DNA of 7,434 nucleotides from CAMYLR01 sp039590215. GTDB lineage: Bacteria; Gemmatimonadota; Gemmatimonadetes; JACCXV01; JAHWKZ01. A model generated the notes under the pieces. The model had not been told where the DNA came from, searched no databases, and saw only the letters and a program-made list of their open reading frames with translations. Shown here piece after piece: positions 1 through 5,614 of the stretch. Every line of letters starts with the position of its first letter. Within the stretch, counting starts at the first letter, position 1. A program made the translations under genes and the position numbers. The stretch is from contig JBDHFX010000076.1 in the NCBI GenBank assembly GCA_039590215.1, positions 1 to 7,434 on the forward strand, read 5' to 3'.

Positions 1-26
1 GAACGATCGAGTACCGGCTCGAAGAC

Positions 27-494
27 GTGGAGCCGCCTCGGTTCATTTGCGATGTCATGCTGGGGCGCCTAGCTCGATGGCTGCGTGTCCTCGACTACGA
101 CACGGCGTATGAGTTGGACATCGAGGACGCGGACCTGGTACGCCGCGCTCTAGATGAGGGGCGCTCGATCCTCACGCGTGACCAAAGACTCCCAGAGGAG
201 TGGCGAATCGGCAGGGCGTGTGTGGTGCTGGAGGCAGAAGAGCCGATGGCTCAGCTCACCGAGGTTGTGCAGAGTATCGGGCTGAAACAGCCGCGGCGGC
301 TCTTCCGCCGTTGTCTGGAGTGCAATGTGCCACTGGAGGTAGCCAGCGCAGAGGAGGTAAGCGAGCGCGTACCCGAGCGCGTCCTCACTTCCCACAACGA
401 CTTTCGGCGTTGCCCGGCGTGCCAAAGGATCTACTGGGAGGGTGACCACACCCGCCGCATGAGGAGGCAACTGGAGTCGGTCTTCGGCGGTTGA
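27..494 (+). CDS. Mut7-C type RNase domain protein with zinc ribbon (N-terminus uncertain)
   Basis: The 155-residue product matches the Mut7-C architecture: a PIN-like nuclease fold followed by a zinc ribbon. Visible landmarks are RFICDVMLGRLARWLR at residues 5-20 with the conserved Asp9, acidic DAD at 34-36, the ILTRDQ strand end with Asp51, then two cysteine pairs, CLEC (96-99) and CPAC (129-132), and the family-typical IYWEGDH..RM tail at 135-145. Asp9, Asp34/36 and Asp51 are the likely metal ligands of a PIN-like active site. Family members are presumed RNases; the substrate is unknown. The GTG start at 27 has no clear Shine-Dalgarno site, and the frame is open to base 3 (reading TIEYRLEDV before it). 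Many relatives carry an N-terminal ubiquitin-like domain, so the true start may lie outside the window. No co-directional neighbour follows. Family assignment is secure from motifs; the start is not. Confidence 0.85.
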   Translation: MEPPRFICDVMLGRLARWLRVLDYDTAYELDIEDADLVRRALDEGRSILTRDQRLPEEWRIGRACVVLEAEEPMAQLTEVVQSIGLKQPRRLFRRCLECNVPLEVASAEEVSERVPERVLTSHNDFRRCPACQRIYWEGDHTRRMRRQLESVFGG

Positions 495-556
495 ACCACC
501 GGTGTTATCTATCTGGTGAGCGCACGTGGACTCGAGCTGCGACATCCTGCATGTGA

Positions 557-682
557 GCTAGTTCTCCGCCGCCCGCATCTTCTGCTCATCCCCCACGCGG
601 TCTCGCACCAAGTCAGCCACCGCAGCTGACTCGTAATTGCCTTCGGTCTCAAGATCTTTCCTTATCCGATCCAGGGCGACTG
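557..682. repeat. 126-bp direct repeat, copy 1
   Basis: Aligns without gaps to 1908-2033 (constant offset 1351) with nine mismatches, about 93% identity. Both boundaries are sharp: sequence left of GCTAG and right of GCGACTG is unrelated between copies. Read on the minus strand, both copies keep one frame open to the same TAG. The pair directly brackets the FkbM methyltransferase gene. It shows no inverted terminal repeats of its own and no transposase nearby, so it looks like a duplicated gene end, not an insertion sequence. Confidence 0.9.
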
Positions 683-737
683 ATCGTCGACCCGCTGCTC
701 GCGATCGTCTGGAGTGGAAATCCGGCGACGCCGTCAT
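558..737 (-). pseudogene. C-terminal fragment of an unrecognised protein, copy 1 (59-codon ORF)
   Basis: A minus-strand ATG at 737 opens 59 codons ending at TAG (558-560). The last 40 residues (VALDRIRKDLE through MRAAEN) match the tail of the longer open frame in copy 2 with three substitutions (Asp for Gly, Thr for Asp, Gly for Ala). The first 19 residues are Arg-rich and have no counterpart in copy 2, so the ATG is probably incidental. The shared tail is charged and predicted helical. No family is recognised. No SD site precedes the ATG. It could be a genuine small protein, but a relic of a duplicated gene 3' end is more likely. Confidence 0.5.
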
Positions 738-772
738 CGCAACGGTATTGGGCAGGAATGGCCAGCCCGGAT

Positions 773-1606
773 CTATGTCAAGAACAGCAGATTGCGATTG
801 CTGATATTGTCAGTTGTTTTCAGTGCTCGGTATGAATTCGAGCAGAAAACGTAAGGCTTGTAACGAAGGCTAACCAATAAATCCAGAAGCTCTTCTGGCT
901 CATGACCGAACCGGTTAAGAGCTCTCTTCGAAAACTCGATGAAGATGCGAGGTTTGAATTCTTCAAGCAATCGTTTGGCGCCAGCAAGAACCTGCATCTC
1001 CGCTCCCTCTGTATCGCTCTTGATAACATCTACGCGGGATAAATCTTTCTCATCTACGAACGAATCCAACGCCACCGTCTCCACATCGGTAGCGGTGCCG
1101 GATGCTCCAGCGGAACCTTGGGTAAGGTCTAAATGATTGGACCCTCCATCATTCGCCAAAAGAAACCTCGCATGCCCCGAAGTCGAACTGACAGCGCGCC
1201 GGCTGGGGTCTACCAAGTGTTGAAACCCGTTCCGCTTTATATTTCGCTTTAGCACGGCAAAATTTTCGCCGCTCGGCTCGAAAGAGTACACTTGGCCTTG
1301 ATTCTCAAGCGTCTTGGCAGCGATCAACGTGTATAAGCCTACGTTGGCTCCAATATCGAATACTGTCATTCCGGGGCCAATCAGATTCCGGAAGATGTGA
1401 GTTTCTCGAGGCTCAAAACTTCCAAAGAAGTAGAGCTGACGAGAAACGAATTGCGTCGGTATCAGTTCGATTTCCATACCTTCCTCTAGGCGTACGACGC
1501 TCGATGGATTAACAGCCAAATGCCTGCCTAGCCAATTAGTCAGTCTGGAGCGTCCCCTTGTGAACGGGTAGTAACGTAATGCGGCTCTTACGAATGTTGT
1601 GGACAC
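773..1606 (-). CDS. FkbM-family SAM-dependent methyltransferase
   Basis: Class I SAM methyltransferase of the FkbM family, which usually O-methylates sugars or natural-product scaffolds. Numbering from the longest frame (GTG at 1810, 345 residues): motif I VFDIGANVGLYT at 150-161 binds SAM, VYSFEPS at 174-180 holds the acidic ribose ligand Glu178, and VDVIKSDTEGAEMQVL at 260-275 plus FIEFS at 290-294 are the FkbM hallmark. I prefer the GTG at 1606 (277 residues). It gives the usual family length, begins just before ALRYYPFTRGRSRL, which resembles typical FkbM N-termini, and has GAAGGA about 12 bases upstream. The extra 68 residues from 1810 look non-conserved, and their AAGG lies only two bases from that start. 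The gene stands alone on its strand, is less GC-rich than the right half of the window, and lies between two direct repeats, which suggests acquisition. No glycosyltransferase partner is visible, so the substrate is unknown. Confidence 0.88.
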   Translation of the reverse strand: MSTTFVRAALRYYPFTRGRSRLTNWLGRHLAVNPSSVVRLEEGMEIELIPTQFVSRQLYFFGSFEPRETHIFRNLIGPGMTVFDIGANVGLYTLIAAKTLENQGQVYSFEPSGENFAVLKRNIKRNGFQHLVDPSRRAVSSTSGHARFLLANDGGSNHLDLTQGSAGASGTATDVETVALDSFVDEKDLSRVDVIKSDTEGAEMQVLAGAKRLLEEFKPRIFIEFSKRALNRFGHEPEELLDLLVSLRYKPYVFCSNSYRALKTTDNISNRNLLFLT

Positions 1607-1862
1607 GATGTACGAAATTCCTTCGTGGTGTCGCGGAGAAGGCGAGGACCAGTAGCTTTGCGTCCCCGGCTTTCGCCGGGTTTGCTCTTGTCCAGACGGA
1701 TCTAATCTTTTGAGATTGTACCGATCGACCGTCACCTGATCGTCACTTTGCCGAGAAAGTACGAGAGGCGCTACGCGTAACGTCTTCCCATAGGCGCCGT
1801 TGGCAAACACAACCTTGTTTTGATTTCCGCCCGGTAGGTGCGAGTAGGACTGCTACGGTACT

Positions 1863-1879
1863 GTAAGGGAAATCCTTAC
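1863..1879. promoter_or_regulatory. Short perfect inverted repeat, possible operator
   Basis: GTAAGG (1863-1868) and CCTTAC (1874-1879) form a six-base perfect inverted repeat around a five-base GAAAT spacer, in the region upstream of the methyltransferase and just before repeat copy 2. Its size fits a small dimeric repressor site. No poly-T follows on either strand, so it is not a good terminator. It may be chance. Confidence 0.25.
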
Positions 1880-1907
1880 TATTGAGCTGCCCCCGTCGAA
1901 GTTGCTT

Positions 1908-2033
1908 GCTAGTTCTCCGCCGCCCGCATCTTCTGCTCGTCCGCCACGCGGTCTCGCACCAAGTCAGCCACCGCAGCTGACTCGTAATTGCCTTCGTCCT
2001 CGAGATCCTTCCTTATCCGGCCCAAGGCGACTG
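1908..2033. repeat. 126-bp direct repeat, copy 2
   Basis: Same orientation as 557-682, gapless, nine mismatches. The differences fall in seven minus-strand codons, four of them changed silently. Here the open frame continues beyond the repeat for 39 further codons, so copy 2 appears to be the longer and probably original context. Recombination between the copies would release a circle of about 1351 bp carrying the methyltransferase gene and one repeat. Confidence 0.9.
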
Positions 2034-2148
2034 CTGTTTTGATTAATTCCAGGTTGGGCAACGCCTTGATCGCACTGTTCAGCTGACCGGCACTCAGATC
2101 CTTGGCGAACTGCTCAGCGGGGATGGACGGGAAATGATGCCTGGTGCC
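1909..2148 (-). pseudogene. C-terminal fragment of an unrecognised helical protein, copy 2
   Basis: An open minus-strand frame of 79 codons ends at TAG (1909-1911). It reads FPSIPAEQFAKDLSAGQLNS, then KALPNLELIKTAVALGRIRK, then the charged tail shared with copy 1. Composition and amphipathic pattern look like real helical protein. There is no ATG or GTG start in its upstream part, and the frame is closed by TGA (2149-2151) and TAG nine bases further upstream, so the N-terminus is missing. A rare start codon such as TTG or CTG cannot be excluded. No family is recognised. Confidence 0.5.
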
Positions 2149-2290
2149 TCAACTCCACTAGCCACTCTGAGCCCGCCCTGGATTGCGACCTTCGAACCTG
2201 ATCTTGTACCCGGTGTGGACGGTTCCATGAGCAGTTTGTCACCACTTACAATGCGCCGCCTTGTTCTAGTCAAACGCATCTATCAACTCG

Positions 2291-3085
2291 GTGATAACCA
2301 ATCCCGTCAACCAGAGCCCGGCCTCGGCAATCTCCGTATTGCTTTTCCACGATGCGGTTGAACTCTTCCTCGCGATGGCAGTAGACGCCAAGAACATCCG
2401 TGTGCGGTCTGACATTTCGTTCCTGGAGTACTGGGACAAGCTCAAAGACCTCCGCATGAAGAAGGCGATGACCCGACTCAACAAGGCTAGAGTCGCATTT
2501 AAGCATCACGGCAATCTTCCATCAAGCACAGACATTGAAGAGTATCGGGTGCATACCCGCGACTTCTTCCGAGAGAATACAGTCAAGTACTTTGCAGTCA
2601 GTTTTGAAGCGATCTCTCTTGTCGAACTCGTAAAGCCAGAGCAAGCACGGCCCCACCTTCGCAAGGCTCAAGAGCGACTTAGCGATGATGATCCTAAGCA
2701 GGCGATCGTGGAAGTCACAAAGGCGTTCCTCATAGTTACCAATCGCGGGACCATAAGCCCGTTTCCTCCGGCCGGGTCCTCTAATCCCTTCTCTCATGGG
2801 GAGCAAGAGCTAAGATCGTTTGCGGACGCGATCACCGAGAAAGTTGCGCGACTGCAGGATCAGGTCACGATGCTCTCATTAGGGCTGGATTACAGAGACT
2901 TCCTGCGTTTCAGGTCCATCGTGCCGAGTGTCGCAAGAAGTCAATCCGGTAAGTTCCAAGTTCGTACCACGCCCGGCTTAGAGCCTTCAGAGGAGGAGGT
3001 GGCATTCGCTTTGGAGTACGTGGTCGAAACCGCTATCCGAATGAGCGAAACTGACCGTCTGACAAGAAGTGCCGGAGAAACGTAG
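2291..3085 (+). CDS. HEPN-like helical protein, candidate RNase (hypothetical)
   Basis: 264 residues, almost wholly helical, no signal peptide or membrane segment. Residues 13-30 (AISVLLFHDAVELFLAMA) form an amphipathic first helix with polar His20, Asp21 and Glu24. Residues 62-75 (RLNKARVAFKHHGN) contain Arg67 and His72, an Rx4H spacing typical of HEPN RNases, which often act in toxin-antitoxin, abortive-infection or CRISPR-linked systems. A second helical block at 118-148 (ARPHLRKAQERL ... IVEVTKAF) looks like a repeat-type bundle. Residues 175-196 are another helix and 215-228 are more basic. The GTG at 2291 is the only canonical start before the first helix and lacks an SD site; an internal ATG near 2376 would remove that helix. 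It is followed after 52 bases by the next gene, with which it probably forms an operon. HEPN membership is my inference from motif and helical pattern; a non-catalytic helical scaffold is the main alternative. Confidence 0.6.
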   Translation: MITNPVNQSPASAISVLLFHDAVELFLAMAVDAKNIRVRSDISFLEYWDKLKDLRMKKAMTRLNKARVAFKHHGNLPSSTDIEEYRVHTRDFFRENTVKYFAVSFEAISLVELVKPEQARPHLRKAQERLSDDDPKQAIVEVTKAFLIVTNRGTISPFPPAGSSNPFSHGEQELRSFADAITEKVARLQDQVTMLSLGLDYRDFLRFRSIVPSVARSQSGKFQVRTTPGLEPSEEEVAFALEYVVETAIRMSETDRLTRSAGET

Positions 3086-3090
3086 GAGAG
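3084..3090 (+). promoter_or_regulatory. Strong Shine-Dalgarno site
   Basis: AGGAGAG lies three bases before the ATG at 3094 and overlaps the TAG stop of the HEPN-like gene. It is the clearest ribosome-binding site in the window. It drives the 15-codon micro-ORF, not the following large gene directly, because the ATG is out of frame with that gene. Confidence 0.6.
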
Positions 3091-3093
3091 CCT

Positions 3094-3141
3094 ATGGCTG
3101 AGCAGGATGCGGGAACGGGCATAATCGGCGCAGAATCGTGA
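3094..3141 (+). CDS. 15-codon micro-ORF coupled to the next gene
   Basis: ATG at 3094 opens the peptide MAEQDAGTGIIGAES, ending at TGA 3139-3141. The TGA shares bases with the GTG start at 3138 (GTGA overlap), the arrangement of translationally coupled genes. With AGGAGAG upstream, ribosomes should load here and reinitiate on the 285-residue gene, which has no SD of its own. It may be a leader peptide controlling the second gene, or the displaced N-terminus of that gene after a one-base indel. The peptide is not hydrophobic and resembles no known leader. Confidence 0.45.
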   Translation: MAEQDAGTGIIGAES

Positions 3142-3995
3142 ACAAGCCCAGCACAGCCGATCGGTTCGTGAAAGAAGAAGGTCGCCTTCGATACTTCTCC
3201 AAGTCCAAGGCAGTGGTGGTCGTCCAAACACCTCTCGGTTGTCACAAGCTGTGTCATATCGCCTTCGGCAAAGACGGCAGTATCTACGTGGACTTCCCCT
3301 ACTTTGGTCATGGACCAGGGATCGTCTCAAGGATCGAGTTCCCTGAGCCGCGGGTCGGGCCCGTGACCGTTGACTTGAAGCCAGGAGGCAAACTCGCCTC
3401 AAATCAGGTCAAGTTCTCACACCATCCAACGGGACGGGTCTTGTTTTCGAAAACTGGGAGGGTAAGAAGCGAAATACGTCGTGACTCTTTCCGACTTGAT
3501 GGCCCAATCGGGTACCTGTTCCAGCTACACGCATACTGGCTGAGTGGGTTTGCGCTACTTGAGGCCAAGAAAACTACTAGGCTTTATCTGCCTTTCATGA
3601 TCGAAGAGAAGATCCCGTCAGGCGTGGTACTCATCGCTCAATGGAGGCGAAAGGCCGATATTCTAGAATCAATTGAGGGCGCCGGCTTCGCGGGCCCGTG
3701 TCCAATGGCGATTCATCGTAGGACCGGGGCCAAGATGCAGCTGATCCTCTTAGGTCAGCCGAGTAACCATGCTCTGCAAGGCCACGTGATGTTGCTGGAT
3801 TGTCAACTGACCGAACCGCTACCAGGAGTGGAGAATCCTATGATGCTCTTCCTGGGAGGATGGGATCCTCACGAAGTGCAAGATCCGGGCACAGGGATCT
3901 CGATGCCTCACACCGGCTTCCTAACTTTCATGTACCCCTGTGGCTCCCCAGAGGAGCTAAAGTCTGTGATCGGGAGTATCGATCTCAGCACGTAG
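3138..3995 (+). CDS. Hypothetical protein, partner of HEPN-like gene
   Basis: 285 residues, soluble, no signal peptide. I cannot name its family. It looks beta-rich: strands around 24-32 (KAVVVVQTP), 49-56, 75-81 and 198-206 (AKMQLILLG), with helical parts at 124-142 and 171-182. A distinctive central motif is VKFSHHPTGRVLFSKTGRVR (91-110), giving paired His95-His96 next to a glycine turn. GWDPHE at 241-246 and an Asp/Gly-rich loop at 245-255 may be functional, but I see no recognised catalytic triad, nucleotide-binding loop or zinc site. The start is GTG at 3138, coupled to the preceding micro-ORF by a four-base overlap. It is the last gene of the unit; the next gene is convergent. Its constant proximity to an RNase-like gene suggests an antitoxin, sensor or effector partner, which is inference only. 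Confidence 0.7.
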   Translation: MNKPSTADRFVKEEGRLRYFSKSKAVVVVQTPLGCHKLCHIAFGKDGSIYVDFPYFGHGPGIVSRIEFPEPRVGPVTVDLKPGGKLASNQVKFSHHPTGRVLFSKTGRVRSEIRRDSFRLDGPIGYLFQLHAYWLSGFALLEAKKTTRLYLPFMIEEKIPSGVVLIAQWRRKADILESIEGAGFAGPCPMAIHRRTGAKMQLILLGQPSNHALQGHVMLLDCQLTEPLPGVENPMMLFLGGWDPHEVQDPGTGISMPHTGFLTFMYPCGSPEELKSVIGSIDLST

Positions 3996-4089
3996 CAGTA
4001 CCGGGGGTCCTCGCTGAACCCGGACTTTGCCATTCTGCCATGGTTTCTCGGTCGCGCGCTCGTCCAGGTTCGTCGCCTGTCATGATTAC

Positions 4090-4134
4090 CCTCCAAATGC
4101 AGGAGGTCGCAGTTTGAGTCCTGCACCCCCTACC
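4090..4134 (+). other. tRNA 3'-half-like remnant
   Basis: CCTCC-AAATGCA-GGAGG (4090-4106) is a five-base stem with a seven-base loop, spaced like an anticodon arm. GTCGCAGTTTGAGTCCTGC (4106-4124) then resembles a T-arm one base short (GCAG/CTGC stem), followed by ACCCCCTACC like an acceptor 3' strand. No matching 5' acceptor or D-arm lies upstream and the loop lacks U33, so it is not a functional tRNA. It may be the relic of an attachment site left by an integrated element, or chance. Confidence 0.25.
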
Positions 4135-4154
4135 TTGGCAGAGGGGTACTCAAA
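4113..4154. other. Imperfect hairpin downstream of the HEPN-like unit
   Basis: TTTGAGT (4113-4119) pairs with ACTCAAA (4148-4154), and after a five-base one-sided bulge ACCCC (4125-4129) pairs with GGGGT (4143-4147): twelve pairs in total. No T-run follows on the plus strand, so if it ends transcription of the upstream genes it does so without a classical tail. It overlaps the tRNA-like stretch, so both readings cannot be fully independent. Confidence 0.4.
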
Positions 4155-4165
4155 TCTCTACAGCC

Positions 4166-4190
4166 TTGAGGCCCCGAGACCCGGCCTGAA
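4166..4190. other. Small hairpin
   Basis: AGGCC (4169-4173) pairs with GGCCT (4183-4187) around a nine-base loop, extended past one G-G mismatch by TT/AA. It lies between two other hairpins in a convergent gap and may help terminate transcription. Weak on its own. Confidence 0.25.
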
Positions 4191-4234
4191 TCAAATGTTA
4201 CAAAAAGTTCGTTTCTGGTTAGTTATGAACCCGA

Positions 4235-4260
4235 AGAAGCCCCGCCGTGACGGGGCTTCT
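4235..4260 (-). terminator. Intrinsic terminator of the lipoprotein operon
   Basis: GAAGCCCCG (4236-4244) and CGGGGCTTC (4251-4259) form a perfect nine-base stem with a CCGTGA loop, extended to ten by A4235-T4260. On the minus strand it begins about 22 bases after the stop of the 443-residue lipoprotein gene, where the stem is followed by TTCGGGTT, a modest U-tract. It may act in both directions in this convergent gap. The same 26 bases recur at 7092-7117. Confidence 0.75.
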
Positions 4261-4282
4261 CAGTGGACAGGAACCATGATCC

Positions 4283-5614
4283 TCACTTGACAATCGCGAT
4301 TTTCTGTACCAGACCATCCGATCTGAGGAAGTAAAACACGTCCTCGACAGGGGATGCGGCGACACTGAAACCCGGAGCGGAGAACCCGAAGAATGGTGTG
4401 ATCGAGTGCTCTGGCAGATCCGTCTCGGTGTCGATGAAATACGCGCCACCCTGCCACTCGACGGCCACATACCGCCCACTCAGCGACGTTGCCGTGGGAT
4501 TCGCTACACAGAAACTGCCGCAGGACCCGGGGCCCAAGACGAGGCGCTGCTTCAGCTCGCCTGTCTCAACGTCGAGCACAACGAAGAGGCCACCAACGTT
4601 CTCGCTGTAGCCGAACAGATACAAGCGCTCGCCACTTGGATGAAAAGCGACGATCTCCGGAAACGTCATCTCACCGAGAGGCAGCTCTCGTATCGAGTCG
4701 AGCGTGTTCATGTCCATGATGTGTAGACCCTGTCCCTCACCCCGGCTAATGACAGCCGCGCTCTGGCCATCGGGAGAGATGTCGAAGTGCCATGTCGATG
4801 TGAACTCCTCCCCCGGAGCCCTGAAACGATCCAGGATGGCTCCCGTCTCCATGTCGATCAGACCGAGAGGCCCCTGTCCGCCTATCAACGCACGACCATC
4901 CTGCGGAGCGGCGATGAAGAACCCACCGATCTCTCCCGGGTTCTCGAAGAACCGAGCAACGGTGAAGGAGGCCAGATCAACCGAGGCTGCATCGTGCCCC
5001 TTGAAGGCGGCGTAAAGAAATTGGTCAGACGGCGGGATCGCCAGCCCCTCTACTCGAGGCCCGATCTCGATGTGCCCTGTCACTTCGAGGGTCATCGGAT
5101 CTAAGCGGTACAGGTCTCCACCGAAGAAGCTTGCAATGTAGACCGCGTCCCCCGAGTGGCTCATGGCAATGCCCTCAAAGATGGCCCCGCTCAACGGATC
5201 GACGTCAATGCGTCCAACGGCAAGAACACGGATGGGACCCCCATCGTTGACAACGATGGGGAGATCAATCGTCTCCTGCCGCTCTGCCGGCCCCGTCAAG
5301 ATCACGCGGATGTTGTGAACCCCTGGCTCCGTGAACCGGTATCTAAAACCGATCCCGAGGGCCAACGTTCCTTCCCGATCGCCGACACCATCCTCGTCGA
5401 GGTCGACCCAATACCTCCACGTCTGGGACCCTTCCGGGGGACTCAGAAAGACTTCCCCCTCGACCGGCGACTCGCCAACCCCCAGCGAAATCTTTACGGT
5501 CGGGGCCGGACCGATCGCGGGGGGAGGAATCGACGGATCGAGCGGCATCGTTTGCTCGCTCCGCCCGCAGCCGATCAAGATGGCTGACAAAGCGAGGACC
5601 ATGGTTCTCTTCAT
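4283..5614 (-). CDS. Beta-propeller lipoprotein with PKD-like domain (second gene of operon)
   Basis: 443 residues. The start MKRTMVLALSAILIGC is a type II signal peptide with lipobox LIGC, lipidated at Cys16, followed by a Pro-rich linker (21-39). Residues 40-124 form a PKD/Ig-like beta-sandwich ending in RFTEPGVHNIRV and VVND, with a calcium-loop-like DLDEDGVGD at 71-79. From about 130 to the end I count seven propeller blades of YVTN/WD40 type, with recurring S-x-DG or PSG turns such as ISPDGQSAAVIS and FHPSGERLYLFG followed by LD-x-ETG. Such proteins usually act as envelope scaffolds or binding proteins; no catalytic motif is visible. It is a paralogue of the upstream gene, whose stop overlaps this ATG (ATGA), so the two are translationally coupled. 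No SD is visible at this start. The ligand is unknown. Confidence 0.85.
   Translation of the reverse strand: MKRTMVLALSAILIGCGRSEQTMPLDPSIPPPAIGPAPTVKISLGVGESPVEGEVFLSPPEGSQTWRYWVDLDEDGVGDREGTLALGIGFRYRFTEPGVHNIRVILTGPAERQETIDLPIVVNDGGPIRVLAVGRIDVDPLSGAIFEGIAMSHSGDAVYIASFFGGDLYRLDPMTLEVTGHIEIGPRVEGLAIPPSDQFLYAAFKGHDAASVDLASFTVARFFENPGEIGGFFIAAPQDGRALIGGQGPLGLIDMETGAILDRFRAPGEEFTSTWHFDISPDGQSAAVISRGEGQGLHIMDMNTLDSIRELPLGEMTFPEIVAFHPSGERLYLFGYSENVGGLFVVLDVETGELKQRLVLGPGSCGSFCVANPTATSLSGRYVAVEWQGGAYFIDTETDLPEHSITPFFGFSAPGFSVAASPVEDVFYFLRSDGLVQKIAIVK

Larger units (their letters stand above)
495..772. other. Intergenic region containing repeat copy 1
   Basis: No conventional gene lies between the Mut7-C gene and the convergent methyltransferase gene. 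The stretch contains the first copy of a 126-bp direct repeat (557-682) and a 59-codon minus-strand ORF through it. I see no clear terminator hairpin for either convergent gene; CACCGGTG near 497 is only a short palindrome. The sides of the repeat show no similarity to the sides of copy 2. Confidence 0.6.
1811..2290. other. Gene-poor stretch with repeat copy 2 and gene remnant
   Basis: About 480 bases between the divergent methyltransferase and HEPN-like genes. It holds a small hairpin (1863-1879), repeat copy 2 (1908-2033), and the minus-strand remnant frame 1909-2148. From 2149 to 2290 I see nothing I can defend as coding; the minus frame continuous with the remnant is broken by TGA and TAG codons. 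Promoters for both flanking genes should lie here, but none matches consensus well. Confidence 0.55.
3996..4282. other. Convergent intergenic region with hairpins and tRNA-like stretch
   Basis: Separates the plus-strand HEPN-like unit from the minus-strand lipoprotein operon. It contains a tRNA-3'-end-like sequence (4090-4134), two imperfect hairpins (4113-4154 and 4166-4190) and a strong terminator (4235-4260). Open frames here, such as the plus frame from 4027, run into the terminator and show no family pattern, so I do not call them genes. Confidence 0.6.

Noticed and set aside
150..545. Minus-strand open frame of 131 codons opposite the Mut7-C gene
   Set aside because: It lies antisense to a gene with clear family motifs and its product shows no family pattern.
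557..2033. Repeat pair as the ends of an insertion sequence or the units of a CRISPR array
   Set aside because: The copies are direct, only two, 126 bp long, contain coding sequence, and enclose no transposase; spacing and size do not fit CRISPR.
2094..2279. Minus-strand open frame of 61 codons upstream of repeat copy 2
   Set aside because: Basic, low-complexity product without SD or recognisable motif. It overlaps the better-looking remnant frame in another phase; a frameshifted N-terminus of that remnant is possible but unsupported.
2941..3402. Minus-strand open frame of 153 codons across the HEPN-like and partner genes
   Set aside because: Arg/Cys/Ser-rich shadow frame antisense to two better genes and spanning their junction.
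4090..4134. Functional tRNA gene
   Set aside because: No 5' acceptor strand or D-arm upstream, no U33, and a T-stem one base short.
4027..4290. Plus-strand open frame of 87 codons in the convergent gap
   Set aside because: It runs through the hairpins and the terminator into the antisense of the lipoprotein gene and has no SD or family pattern.
5156..5587. Plus-strand open frame of 143 codons
   Set aside because: Antisense shadow of the second lipoprotein, a consequence of high GC at third positions.
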